64,000 nucleotides of DNA from Trichoplax sp. H2 (taxonomy: Eukaryota; Placozoa; Uniplacotomia; Trichoplacea), in contig NOWV01000182.1 of the NCBI GenBank assembly GCA_003344405.1, positions 1 to 64,000 on the forward strand, read 5' to 3'. Below are positions 25,001 to 39,227 of this stretch, piece by piece. A program made the position numbers and the translations under genes. Within the stretch, counting starts at the first letter, position 1. Each line of letters starts with the position of its first letter. A model generated the notes under the pieces. That model saw only the letters and a program-made list of their open reading frames with translations, was not told the origin of the DNA and searched no databases.

Positions 25001-28000
25001 TCATTGACGCCGACTAAAAGCTAATTCGAGCGCTACTATTCTATGATAACGCAAACATCCTCATTTTAACAATTATCATCGCCAAAGGGTAGATAGACTA
25101 TTCTATCCCATTTGAATAGCTTTAAGTTAAGGCCTATTCAATAATGATGACTCAGATAACATTGAGACGATAGTTATTGAAAAGGCTATCTTAAATGACA
25201 GTATCACTTATTATACCGTGAGAATTAATAAGAAATAAAGTAATGCAAGGATAGACGGTTTGGCGTAAACAATGCAAATTATTATTATTTAAGCTCTTTC
25301 TTCTAGCATTTAAAGATTGATTTTCAGATTGATTTTCAATTTTCGGTAAAGCACTCCATGCTCATTATTAAGTCAAGTCCGAACGAAGTATAATTAGTGA
25401 ACGTTGTAAATCTTTCATTGATGACAATGTCCGATTAAGCATTTGTCCTCGACTCAATGGGCACCCAATTGTACGGAAAAGGATTTATTGATCTAATTAA
25501 TAGATAATATAGAAGTCTGATGCCTAAATAATGCAATGTTCAAAGACAGTTCTTTAAATAACATCAATTTATAATCTTAACTTGAAATGATTATGATTAA
25601 TCTTTATGTCTTTTATTTTTACTGATTTATTTTACTCGCTAATGTAGCTATTGTAATTAATGAATCGTTCTTCTAAACTTTTGGATAAGTTTAATTATAT
25701 ATAGTTACACTTTATTTATTGAACGTAGATATAGATTTGATCGTCTTATAGGACTACTAAGGATGATAGCACTATTAATTGCAACTCAATATTACTCTAG
25801 ATTGCTAATGGCGTTGATCTACGTTACAAAACCATTCAAATTCGTGTAGCATTAATTGGTATCGTTACATGGTCTGTGCAAGATCCAATTACAGTCACGG
25901 CAGACGCTTCGGCAACACTAACCAAGTTTGCTAATTATTCACGCCTAGTCTTAAAATCTATTCATGCTTATGATAGTGCTCAACTCTTGACTGGAATCAG
26001 TTTAACCGGAAAATCAGGTAAGTTTATTCTCGATACAATATTTGATAGTAGTAAACAACGGCAAAGAAATTTGATTTAATAGCCTTACCGAACCAGTTGA
26101 ATACCGTATTCATCTAGTAATAAGTGCCATACTACTCAAACGACCACTGGTTCAGATCTGCTAAGGAATAGAATTATTTTTTTTCTAGCTGCACCGAGCT
26201 TCCAAGTTGCCAATAATATTAATTAATTATAAGTGATCTCTCTTTCTACAGTCAACATTACTAGCAAATTCAGCATACACTTATAGTATAGTTTATGGTA
26301 GAAAGCAACTGTAAATCTCCTTTTTACAATAGTTCATGCTTTGATGTCTTCTCTGTTTTGCTGTATCGATCGATAACTTTTCAAACCACTGCCCAACGAA
26401 AAGGCAGACATATATTTTATGCAAGTGTACGCTTATACGTGCTCGAGTCATGAAAAATTTCCGGTATCTTAGATCATCTTATTATCAGTTGATATTTTAA
26501 CATCGGCGATATTTTGTTACTCTATTAAGTATTCAAGTCAATGTCAATTAAATTAAATATAAAATAGCAAGGAAAGTGCACGTTACAGGCTCTAGATAGC
26601 GAATCAATCGCCTATAGCTTTACTAAAATGCAAATTCTATCTTAACTAAAGCGCTTTTTATTTCATACATTTATATCTATTGCATCTTACTTACGTAGCC
26701 AAACTTCTTAAGAAATTTGTGCCATATCGGATTTCACTATCTATCTCCTCACTCCTTTAAATTATGATTTAATACCCAACCTATCTCCCCGCAATGCCTG
26801 TCACTTACATCAATATACTAATGAAATAAATGTATTCGGTTTCATGTATAATATAGTATTGATAGTTACATTAGAACTGATATAGCTAAATCAGCCATGA
26901 CTAATGTATAGGTGGAAATAAAAATTTGAATTGCCAAAAGTAGCCAAAATGAAACAGTATGCTATTTATTCTATCTAGGTCTAGCCTATGTCTCAACTAT
27001 GTGCCTATCCAATGCAGTGGGTATTTCCCATAACTCCAAAAATGTTGATCAAGTTGCCGCTATCCTTTCTCATGAAATTGGGCACGTTTTCGGTATGAAT
27101 CATGATACTGGACGAACTTGCACCTGTGTTTATAAACCTAGTAGTGCCAAGATATGCGTTATGTCTGGTGTACTCTCGCAGCCCTATCCGCAATCATTTT
27201 CAAGTTGTAGTGTTGCAGATTTAAATAAGAGCCTACAGGAAGGATTAGGCTCCTGCTTATTTAATCAACCTACAAAATTAGCAACAGCACCAAAATGTGG
27301 TAATGGATTCGTTGAAGTAGGAGAAGAATGCGATTGTGGCTCGGTAGCAGAATGTACTAATCAATGTTGTAACGCCACAACGTGTAAACTCCGTGCTTCA
27401 GCAAAGTGTGCTTCAGGTCCTTGCTGTCATAATTGCCAGTATAAAGCAAAATCAATACTCTGTCGTGGAGCGATCAATGACTGTGATCTGCCAGAATATT
27501 GTAGTGGTAAGTCAGAATTATGTCCAGCTAATATGGTAAAACAAAATGCGCTACAATGCTCCAGAAATACTGGTTATTGCTATAATGGGGCATGCTTAAC
27601 CATTGATGCACAATGTCGAACACTATGGGGACCACATAGTGCAGATGCAGCTAGTATTTGTTGGAATCGGCTTAATGTTATGGGAAATCAATATGGATAT
27701 TGTAAGAGATCTAGTAGTGGAGCTTATACTGGCTGTAGTGCAGCCAATGTTCGTTGTGGTAAACTACATTGCTGGACTAATGCTTCAGCGCCAGTAATAG
27801 GTGCTACTTGGAGATTGGCAACAGTTACATTTACTCAGGTAGTGGAGAAGAAGATGTATTAGAATTAAATTTTATGTAATAAATTTAGCTACCTTGACCA
27901 TTTCATATTAAAATTGAAAGTGATCAATTAAAACCATAACTAATCTATTTCTACTCTCAATTGTAATTTAGGGAAGCACTCAAATACCATGTAAGAGCAT

Positions 28001-30373
28001 TTCAATCGATTTAGGTAATGATATTCCTGATCCAGGTATTGTCATCGATGGAACCAAATGTGGTCAAGAAAAGATTTGCTTTAATAATGAGTGCCAAAAT
28101 ATAAAATCAGTCTTAAATATCAAAGAATGCAACCCAGCTAACTGCTCTAATCATGGAGTAAGGATTACATTTATAAGATATTGAAAACTCTCATTTCTAT
28201 CGGATAGTAGAATCTGATAATAAGAAGTCACGTTTAGTATTCTACACTTTCATTCATTGAAATGCACCATGTTTCTACTATGATGATAGAAATTTTTCAT
28301 ATATTTATTCTCCAAATTAGATTTGTAACAGTAATGGCAATTGCCATTGCAATGCTGGATATGCTCCTCCTGATTGTAGCCAATCAGGTAATGGCGGTAG
28401 TATTGACAGTCATGGAAATCAAACAACTGTAAATCCTAGTGTAGGTTAGTAAAATTTCCGTCCTTTGCTAGTAATCAGATATTTATGTAGAATCCTGTAT
28501 AATCGTAACCTTCTTGCACAATTGATTTCCTCCAGTGCCTAGCCAAGTCGTTTCCTCATCGACATCAACCGTCACAACATCACAGCAAGGTAGCTTTAAA
28601 ATATTTCATATGTATTAGTGAATGATGCGGATTGGTTAATATTCTAATTGAACTACTTCTTCATTAATACTTCATGTATAAATTTAAGTCTTTGTACCGT
28701 AATACCGTACTAAAGTAAGGTAGCTAAATACTATTTTAAAAAATTCTTTAATTTTATTTATTTGCGGTCTTTCAGTTTCTTCCAGCCAGGTCCTATCTTC
28801 ATCTATATCTACTACATTATCGTCGCAGCAAAGTAAGAAAGGGAATAAATATAACTAGATTACATCCTATAATGCGTAGCATTAAGAATGAATAGAGTAA
28901 CATTAGTTCATGGAAATGTTGTTGGATATTATCTCACGGAATAAGTTTTCTGTAGTTACTCTAGAATACGAGTTTACCAGAAGTTTCATAGTTAGCATCA
29001 ACATGAAAGATTAAATATTTAATCCAACGGCTTTGAGGCTTCTATTCCACTCTTTTTTATTTATCTGCATTTGCAGCACCATCGTTGCGAGTAGATTTGG
29101 ATGCCGTAAATCAAATGCCTACATTATGCGTATACTATGCATCATTCTCGCGATAAATCAGCTATGACCATTGGATACAGCATTAAATATTTATCTTGCT
29201 TACGTCAGATATCTCTGTAGTGTGATGCGGCGAGTTATGTGCAAATTTATTCTTAAACTTACCATCTTTACTCACAAATTATCTATCAAAAACACAATTT
29301 AAATATTGTAAATTATTTCAGCTATTGCTCAACTAATGGTTGATCTTTTTTGTTGAAGCCTCTAGTCAAACGACTACCAGTTCTTCCATTTCAGTAACAT
29401 CATCTCATCAAAGTAAGAAGCCAGGAATTTAATTGCGTTTCCTATTAGGATTGATATCTAAATTGCTATTTCTTGTTAAAATGAAAGTCAAATTTACATC
29501 ATTTTAAGTTATTGCTGAGAGCAATGCAGAAAATTTAAATATAACAGTCTTGAATATTTACAACAACCTTTGAAAATCAGTCAGCACTAATTAAAAGATA
29601 ATTTGAACTGTTTTAGCATCTTCTTCATCGGTTCATCAAACTACTACAACAAGCTCAGTCATAAGTACATACACTACAACTTTGCTTCTTTCACAATAAT
29701 TAGAGAAAAAATAATATATATATAGTTCATTAACTGGTTTAAAATCACTTCTATTTACTACAGCATCAACTCTATCCCCTACAACATCGCAAAGTACAGG
29801 TAGGCCACTAAATGTTAATTTCGTTGTCATTCTACTCTAAAATGATTGTCAACTCCTATTTTAGCCACAACAGGAATTAATCCTACTAAGGCTACGTCTA
29901 GTGAGCCAGCAACATTCACTAGCTCTACCTTTGGTAAGTACAAAAATTTAAAGATACATTACCTTACTATAAAACTGGTTGAGATGACTATGATCATTAC
30001 TGTACCGGTATAGTAAATTTACTTGGCAATTGCATCTATTTCTTATAGATTTATCACTAATCTTAACATCAGAAGCTATCACCAATCAATCGGGTAATTT
30101 ATTTGAGTGAAATTAGAATATATTCCTTATTAAAAATAATTGCTTAGTATTCTGGTGTTGGTTGTACTTAATACTCTTTTTATAATCTGCTGCTTTCGCA
30201 CATCTATAGAACCAAATGGTACTTTGGCCAATTCGGATGCGACACCTACGATACAGCCAAGTCCAAGTGGAACATTATCAACAGAAACCAGCGATGCAAT
30301 CAAACTACAGCATCAATCAATGTGGATCCCATTAATCATGACTTTGTTAACTCTATTGATATTTAAGCCATAA
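22067..30373 (+). CDS. ADAM metalloprotease C with a multi-exon Ser/Thr-rich stalk and hydrophobic C-terminus
   Basis: Core exons: 22067-22453, 23975-24331, 25801-26017, 26979-27838, 27972-28157, 28321-28444. Small stalk exons: 28536-28589, 28776-28832, 29359-29412, 29617-29664 (weak donor GTACAT), 29764-29799, 29865-29933, 30049-30093. Terminal exon: 30210-30373. The total is about 885 residues. Signal peptide is about 1-27. The prodomain has [15 protein letters not shown], a later Cys (QHRC) and furin-type RRRR. The metalloprotease has [12 protein letters not shown] (about 352-363), with CVM at the Met-turn. Disintegrin (KCGNG to NDCDLPEYC), Cys-rich and EGF ([10 protein letters not shown]) domains follow. 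All stalk exons are phase 1-1, multiples of three, and encode Ser/Thr/Gln-rich peptide, a mucin-like spacer. The end [17 protein letters not shown] suggests a GPI signal or a tail-less transmembrane end. Introns 1-3 (about 1-1.5 kb) hold nothing recognised. The stalk exon count is the least certain part. Confidence 0.9.
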
Positions 30374-31993
30374 GTAAATTATTACTATCATTCCACCTAT
30401 GGCAATTATTATAATCGTCTAGATAGAATGTAGTAGATAAGCATAACTAACCTATATGAAGTATACCACAATAGTTTCGAAAATAAACCATTCAAATTAG
30501 TCTGGAATTTTTACATTGACTGTACGGTGGTAACATCATGAAATAATACTTTTATCATGATATAGATTTAAATAATAGTATCGCGACAAAAGCATTCTGA
30601 AACAAATACATTTTGATTACTCAAACAAGGCTAATGTTGAGAAAATCACTCTTCTATGCAATTTTATCATAGATACCGTAGAGTAAAAGTTGCTATTTTA
30701 TCAATTTTAAAAAGTTTGCATATTAAAATCAGATTCATCATTACTGTAGCTTTTATAAACTCTTTCCATTCTGATTTTAAAAAGCAGACACTTGTTCGTT
30801 ACTTAGTTGATGTAGCTATAGGATAATATTTTTGTCTGTTATTTCTAAATAAAAAGCATTAATTGCCTGATAGAATAATTACGGATAGCTCCTCTTTAAA
30901 GAGCTTTAATAAGATATTGTACAATGTTCGTTTTAATGCTTTGCATTAATTATAATATCAGAACCTTTCATAATTTATTTTTATCAGCAGTATCTAATAT
31001 ACCATCAAAGTCTTGCATATTATGAAGTAATCCTCCTACTATTCGATATATCTAATGCATTATTACGGTATAGCCAGTTAGTTGAGTATACAGTGAAACA
31101 TTTGACCCTACTTAAGAATATGAATTTATTGGAATTTGAACTATATTATTATACACGATTGTTATTACCGGCTGAATTTTACATAGTCAGTTATCCCTAC
31201 GCTTATTTTATTTGATTAGGGTATTGGAAATAAGAATTTTGCATGGCTAATTAAATTTACTTAGTAATTTAGAAAAGTGCTTATTGATTGCATTCACTTG
31301 GATGATCATCAAACTAGGCCATTTTTTGATAAATCTAAAAGTAAGAATTCTTTTCTATAAGAAACTTTTAGTACCAAATGTATGGCATTAGATACATAAA
31401 TGTGATGTAAAATGGATTTTAATGCATTCATAGCTGCTGAGGTAGTTGTTATTACTATTGCTATTACAACAAAAATAAGACTTGTTGCGTAATCAATGAG
31501 CTTTAACATAGCTGGATAATTCATTACATGCACAAATAGCCTTAAACTATCTTATAATATAGCAATCTGTTAACAGTAGCTAATACCACTGCTAGCATAA
31601 TAAATTCCACTTGTAAAATATGGCATCTAACACAGTACATTCCAAAACACCAGCAGCAATATACAACAGTACTGCAAGTAAGTTTATTTCTATTTCTCTT
31701 ATACATACAAGCTGAAAAAGATAAAGTCATCATGCAAGCTGACAATCTAAGTAAAGGCTTTTTGAACTCAATTAAGTTTAGTAACCGTAAGAAGATTACT
31801 CAGTTCTAACGAATTTAGGTTCATGTTCTGACTTTGATACTCTAGTAATAATGACTTGTATAGGAGTCTCGCCGATTAATTTACCGTAATTGCTAACAGC
31901 TTTCTAACAGTTAGACCATTCAATATAGTAAGATTAAATTTTCTGATGAAGTTCAGATCTAAATTAATTTCGCTCTATAGGTAATAAAAAATT
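30374..31993. other. Intergenic, between converging ADAM C and iGluR 1
   Basis: About 1.6 kb between two stop codons that face each other. An AATAAA at 30482-30487 may be the ADAM C polyadenylation signal. The minus-strand frames at 31309-31533 and 31542-31745 lie downstream of the receptor stop, have no recognisable domain and are not called. Confidence 0.6.
30482..30487 (+). promoter_or_regulatory. Candidate polyadenylation signal AATAAA
   Basis: AATAAA about 110 bp after the ADAM C stop codon. Motif and distance are typical, but the region is AT-rich. Confidence 0.35.
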
Positions 31994-34900
31994 TTATATT
32001 GCGGTCGGTACTGGTATTTTTTTCGATTTTCTACGGTTAGATTTTAATCTATTTGGTTGAACCACGGATTGAATATTTTGGTCATTTCGCTGCCAATCTT
32101 GATGAAAATCTTGACGAATGATTTGGAACCGGTTTATTAATGCTTTCTTAAATGTTAATTTCTAGTCATCGGCAAGAATAAATATCACATTATTGCAACA
32201 AACGCCGGTTACCGTAATTAATATAATTATTTTAAACTTTACTCATTTACAGCTACAATAAGTTATTGCATCTTCTTACCCTAGTACTGGGGTGGCGAGT
32301 ATCTTGTACAGCTGCTACAATCCATTCCATTAGAAGGATGACAATACTAAACCCAATCGTTATAAGCAAGATGTAGAAAATTCCTGCAAGGTTCTCCAGT
32401 TTAACTGGCTCAAGCCTTGAAGATGATTGTGCTGTATTGCAAGCTCCACCAAACCTGTCAATAGAAATAACGGTAGCATATTTAAATCAGCCCCAAATCA
32501 TGCCATATTAGCATTAGGGTGCGATTGTAGAAAGCTCTAACAGCTCACTCAGGATTTGTCATAGTATCGATTGATGGTATCTAGACTACATTAGCTATAT
32601 CCAATTTCCTTCTTACGAGATACATAACATTAATCTCTCTAATATAAGAGCATCCACTGAGCTTGAAAGGCGTAAAATAATTTCTAATAAATAAGCCAAT
32701 TTAGTCGTAGCTTGACTTCATTAGTATCGATTACAATCAGATTAAGCAGCAGCCTTAATAATAAATTGATCACAGAATTTAATTTATAGCTCTACTAAAT
32801 ATTATTCCAGTCATCATTAAAACTTATCCTATCGATACTGCTCCGGAGACCTATTTCCAATTGCTACTTAATTAAACCCCAATTTCATCTCGACTCTATC
32901 CTATATAATTAACTTACATATGTATTACACCTGCTGACGGTAAGCTCTTGACTTGATTTTAATTAATAAAAGGGTTAATTAAGATCTCTAAGCTGATGGT
33001 TTTCTTCAAGAGGCTACATCATTAAAGTACAAATACTATACCTATGACGAAGTTAGAGCTCTAATTTCAAAATTTAATGATAAAGCAAAATTACCATTAA
33101 CAGTTGTCTAAAACGCTCCATGTGTTTTAATATCAAGGATACTCAAAATTTTGATGTAGCTATCCTCGTGGACAGTTTATAACTATCAACTCAAGCATAA
33201 TTACCATTTAGCTCGAAGAATATCTAAATAGCCTTCTTCACGCAATTTAAGTACTTGTATGCTAATTTCTTTCCAATAAAGGGACTCCTTTTGAACAGCT
33301 AAAGCGAGGCTATCTTCTTTAAAACTGCCAATTGTAGTTAAATTGCAATTTTTACTTTTTGCATAATCTAACGTTGCCGTATCACTTATAAATGCATAAG
33401 GTTCAGTTGTGCCCGCTAAAACACGTTCTATTCCTTCCGTAGTATTGGCTACATTTTTCAAATGATACTTCATATCTTTATAGGGCGAGATACTGGTATG
33501 TAAAAAGAATGTTTCTGTACTTGTGTTTGCCATAACACCATAACTAATGCCTGAAGTCCTAGCCAAATCTTGTAACGACTCAATGGCTAAGTAAAATTTA
33601 TAAAAGATTTAAAAAATAAAACTAGTATAAATAAACGAAACATAATGAACTTTCTATCCGTCTAGTCTAATTAACTCCATAATGATAGAGCTTAGAGTAT
33701 TAGGCAACCTTACTTGCATGCAAACTATTCACTGTTAAGAATGCAGTTAAATTAGCCGTATAAGTAGCTATCATGATGACCGAAGCTAGCCACCACATAG
33801 CTGTAATTAGGCGTGCAGATATCGATCTTGAAGTTCTTTCAGCCCCTTGAGATAAAAAAGATTCCAAAGTATACCACAGATTATTGCTAAATGAAAATGC
33901 CTCTAATTCGTTTTCCTTTTCAGTCTTCCAAAACTTTCTATCTTCTTCTGCTTGATCAGAATAGGAGTTTGATCTCTGCAATAATTTAATCTGATCAGCA
34001 GCTCTACCGTAATAATCGTATGGGCTTAACCGATTGATGCATGTAGTAACTGCTGCTATAATAATTAATGTAATCACGATGCCAATCCAGACTTCAATCC
34101 TAAGCGGTAAGAAAGCTTGAAAAACCGAAACTGGTGGATTACTTTCTCGTAATGTTAAGACAGTTAGTCCTTGGTTAATGTACGGTATGGTAAAGTCTAA
34201 GACCTGCTGTCGTTCTGGTGTTATCGACAAAGCTGCTGCAGCAATATCAGCTTCCTGAGAGAAAAATTATTATAAAGATTCCGTAAAACTAATCGCATTC
34301 AATCCGACCGTTAGCTTTATCAAATTAAACGTTGGATAATTTAATCAGGCAATAGCGGATAATCTGAATTAATTACGTTCAGCTACCACAGACTCAAAAT
34401 TGTGCAGTAATTCATGGCAGTTCCTCCGCTATACGGAGGAAATTTAGCTGGTGCCAGGCAATGTATACTGTTGATTATATAGGATTGAATGCTATCCAAT
34501 ATTACTTAGTAAAAAGTAATACTTCATTATTGTATAATTGCGCCATAAATTAGAGAGCGACTTACTCCGATAACAACTTCTCTCACCATACCCGTCCAAA
34601 CGATAGCACCATATTCATTTCGATTTTGTACCCCATATTGACCATCCGCAACCAATCGAATGTCATACGTAAAATTCAAATTTTCACTTATACGATCTAT
34701 TAAATCGATAATGTAGCCATCATAGCGACTATTAGGCGTAGGACTATTTGAATTTTCGATAGTAAATGGAGGTTCCTGCATTTGTTATCAAATAAATATA
34801 AGAACTGCTTAAGTATGATTACAATGATTATTTTCTCACGTATTCAGTGATAAAGTTATTAACAACTTAAATACGAGTAAATCAGTAGTATGATTTCCAT

Positions 34901-37900
34901 TACTATATCATAAATAAAAATTTGCACGGATGTATGTAATCGTAAACTTTATCATCATTTCATCTCTCTATGTTCGTTAAATATCAATAACAAATCGTCC
35001 AAAATATTTTCGTGATATAGCTGACAGTATTAATAGATGCAAAATTTTCCATTCAAGAAAGAATTGTAGATGGATAAACTTTAATACAAATATTTTTAGA
35101 TAATCGTACTACAACCTGGATAGCTGAGAATGCAGCATTGAAAGCATAGCATTCATTATTGATCAATGTCTCCAGATTATACGATATAATGAAAAAGATA
35201 TTTTAAAAGTTAGAGAAGGGACTTACAATAATAGTCGTAACAATGAGGTTCTTGCCATTTAGAAACGAACCTGAATCAATGATATGATTCATTCCATCGA
35301 AGAAGTAAATTACATCATCATCAAGATTTAACTTGTGATCACTAGTCCAATCCCCAACCTGATAATTGAAGATAAGCTTAATGTAGGTTAGCTGTACAAT
35401 TCTCCTTCATAAGTTATTATTATTATCGATGTAAAATAAAATGAGGCAATGTTATTATAAGCAAATTAAGGATGTAATATACTCTTCAATATTTCTAATG
35501 ATGACTTATTTTGATCGTATAATACGGTAGAAAATGCGTTACTTTATTATAAAAATTAATTTTATTACTCTCATGTCTCAGATTTCATTGTCTACTGTAC
35601 GTTACAGCATAATTGCCGATTACCTACAGGTTAATTTATGGATAAAATATTAGTTTAATAATAATAAATCTGAGAAGCACATACTCCTATGTGGTATATA
35701 CTTAGGTAGTTTATTTAGAGAAGAAAAGATTGCATAAATATTAAGAAATGCAACAAATTTGCCGACTAATCCGGAGTTGCTTAAATTATCTTTTGCTGTT
35801 AATTTAATTGATTGTGGCTAGAAATTTAGCTCTATAATACTTTGGAACTTTCTGGTTTAATTTATAAGTTAACTACAAACTCCTGTTTCTCTTAGTCAAA
35901 GATTATGGCATTGTTTTCAGTGTCGCTATGGGAGAGCCGTCTAATCTTTTAAAATTACCTTAGCCCATGTCTGGCCATGCAAATTAACGATATCATAACC
36001 AACATTAGCTGGGCCGCCATCAGCATCAAAATCAATGGATAGGATAGTTGATGGACCGGATGACTATGAATTGTAAAAGAATTACAGGAACTAAAAATTT
36101 CGAAATTCTTATTCAAAATTCGCCTTGCAGTTATGAGTTGAATACTATATAGATTCATTGCTCAAATAATGCGATGTTTATAAAAAACCAAACTAAGACG
36201 CTTTGCATTACAACAGAACACATAGACTTAACTACTATTTTATAGGACTAGCATGCTCCTTAAGAAGATCAAAGCAGGAGAAATGTAACTTAACTGTTTC
36301 TATATAATGAAGATTATGCTGTCGTTTCCAAATTTGAGAACACATGATGTTATTGCACTATGAGTAATGGTATCTTGAATTATTAGTATCTCCTAATTTA
36401 TGTCTAGTGGGCAAAATAAAATTTGGTCTGTAATCTTTATGTAGATAGCCAAATAATATTAAAAATAATCCATGGCAAATCATCGCATTACACTTTTACG
36501 GTCATAACTTAAAATATTGACCTTATCGATATTCATATGCTAGTAAAGGCCTTTATCTGAAGATGCTTATATTTCAAACATTTGGTATAAATCTTGATTG
36601 TGTTCTATCATTCTAACCTCTTTAATTAATTGTAGCATTTCATATCCATCTTTCCAGGGAACAGGAACTGTTTTAGTGGTACAAGTTAGGTTAGCTGGAT
36701 TCAATGATAGACCAGCCTTTAGCATCTTTTGGATACCATACCCAGCTGCTAAAACTGCATCAAAATACTGCAAATACAAAGACTGCTCGGATAAAGAATG
36801 AAATAAAAAATAAATTATGATAAGTCTGTCGTTTTAAATTTTGTAGATCAATTTTGTTATTATAACTGGAATTAAATTGCTAGCGTAACACTTAGAAAAA
36901 TATGAAAAAATAACTGCGAATATACATTATTTTTGTGTATTGAATTGTACTAATTATCCTTAATATCTCGTAAAGCTAATAATTCTCTTCTCACTTAGGT
37001 AAGTAATTATCTTATGTTCAAGTCGTTAATTACCTCAATTGGTTGATTATATTGTCTAAAATATTTTGCTGTTACATTATGATAAAGCTGTCCGTGATTG
37101 CTATAATATCGTAATCCTAGTAAGCCATTTAAGTACGTGGGTAAGTTGGAGGTCTGCGAAACAGTAAAGAATATCTTTACTTTAAAATCTGCCAGAAAGT
37201 CATAAAAACATGGCAAAAGATTTGTTTAATGAGTTAGCACTATAGTTTTAATTTTATAAAGTAGTTAAAGTAGAATTGAAACTGCTATATTGACCTTTAT
37301 TTCTAGATATTAGCAGGTATAGATATAGAACTCTCTCTCTTACAATACTGTAGGAATTCAAGACAGATTACTAAAGAAATTAAATGTACAGCTGTATTGA
37401 TGGTTCTTTTATTTAGAAGGTAATGTAATAAATTCTATAGCAACATGCAAGTGAATCCACAGTATTCAAATTAGAGCATGTAGTGTTTATCATCCTATTG
37501 ATCAGTTAAATTACGACTATCTATTGTCATAGCAATGCGTGCTTACGTGAAAATTAATTTTGCTAATTATCAATCATCCGATCGGAAAAGTTTATTTGTA
37601 CTAATTCAGCGATCAATATTGTTGATGTATACTAAAAATAAACTTTCTTAAGACCTCAAACCTGAGCATAGTCCAACTAATTTACGATCAAACTACATTA
37701 TTCTACTGTTGGACAAGCATTAATGCCTATCTGTGTTGTCCAGTACATCGCTCTACCTGCGAAGCAATAGCATCGGCAGCTATCCAACACCATCCTCGAT
37801 CAAGCATACCATAAGAACGTGCTTTACTAAATATTTGCATTGCCTGGCTAGCTAAACAGCTAATAATAACAATTCTTGTACCTAATAATATTTGCATATA

Positions 37901-39227
37901 TAACGTAATCATGGACAATATCATTATCATGACTATATTATGACAGCAATAACATATTTCAAATTATAAGCAACGTAGTATTATTTTCCGTTATTAAACT
38001 TTTACAATCGAATAGTGATTTCAGCTAGTTACTGTAGTTGTGATTTTTAAAATATGATGATAAAATTGAAATATGTTACTATTGTATATGATGCAGAATA
38101 GACGGTTATGCTAAATAATGTAATTATCGATAATGGCCGATATTGGTCTTTATGATGAAATGGTGCAAAGATAATTTTAAAGTGGGTATAAATGTAGTGT
38201 AGAATATTAACTATTGTAAATTGCACAAATATCATTTTAAATTTTATCGAGGAATTATTTAGCGCACAATAGAATTTTTAATAAATTTACCTGAATTTTT
38301 AATACGACGTAAATGACTTTCAATGTCAACTAAATTTCCTGTGCGATCAATCCTAAATACTTCAAAAGCAAGAATCCTCCAGGATTTCTTCGATGCTATT
38401 TCACGAAATTTGGTCATTGAATTAACGCCTAAAAAATTTAAATTGTCTTATGTTATCGACTGTAGAATCTTAGCTATGGCTTCATGTTTCACTAATTCCA
38501 CTAATACGTTTAAAAAAAGCAATTTCGAAGGCGAATAAAAAGTTAATTCGCTCCCAGAAATATTTTTGAACATTACATTTATAGTCTATTTTATAGCAAT
38601 GCGATCATACAGATAATACCCATCTCTTGATATCTAACCACGATTTATTGTTTGAAAATAAGAGTAAATCTTACCAAAGTCCGTATTAGATGTTAGTATA
38701 GTCATTTTTGTCCATCCATAATGGCTGATGATGGATGCAATGGTAGTACTTTCTGTTGTAGCAACGGGTAGCATTCGTAATAAGTAATTATAATTGGGAT
38801 TACGGACTAAGCTTGGGTCTGAAGCTAATGGAGCAATCTGTGGCATATTTAAGGCTGAACAAGCAAATTGTGTCCCTTTTGTTGCACTAGACACTACTGG
38901 CCCTATAATCACCATAAGCTCTTCCTTCATAGCATTACAAGCTAGATTAAATGCAAGTTAAAAGAGAGCATAAATAGGAATATTCATAGCCAATGGAAGT
39001 TCAATCAATAAGTATAACATGTAGTAGTAGGATACTGAAAAGAAATTGATCAATTAATTTACCACTTTGAAAATTATCATAAGGACTGTACAGATCTGTA
39101 TGATAATACAAGGCAGACAACTTAGTTTGATTTAAATCAATTTGAGGAATTTCATTTCCATTAATCATATCGATTGCTAGTTGGACTGCCCGCTCTAGCT
39201 TTATATAATCCGGTGGCAGTAGAACCC
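31994..39227 (-). CDS. Ionotropic glutamate receptor 1 (signal-peptide exon not located)
   Basis: Thirteen exons, in reading order: 39227-39063, 38941-38675, 38428-38291, 37881-37757, 37153-37034, 36782-36618, 36063-35959, 35358-35227, 34775-34566, 34254-33714, 33586-33205, 32454-32280, 32161-31994. They give about 896 residues. The amino-terminal domain (LERAVQLAIDMING; IIGPVVSS) is followed by S1 (YDGYIIDLIDRISENLNF; SITPER with the ligand Arg). M1, the pore loop (SFLSQGAE, Ser at the Q/R site), M3 (YTANLTAFLTV), S2 and M4 complete the channel. S2 keeps Ser-Thr in NTSTETFF and Asp in FISDTATL, so amino-acid binding is plausible. The usual Pro before LSITPER is Ala here. The tail ends VPTAI, a T-x-I PDZ-type ligand. 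The first exon should end in phase 1 with a signal peptide and was not found between 39228 and 44856. An in-frame ATG at 39327 would give no signal peptide and is less likely. Confidence 0.9.

Noticed and set aside
29077-29090. Possible extra ADAM C stalk exon after the acceptor near 29076
   Set aside because: The peptide is not Ser/Thr-rich and available donors would break the phase 1-1 pattern.
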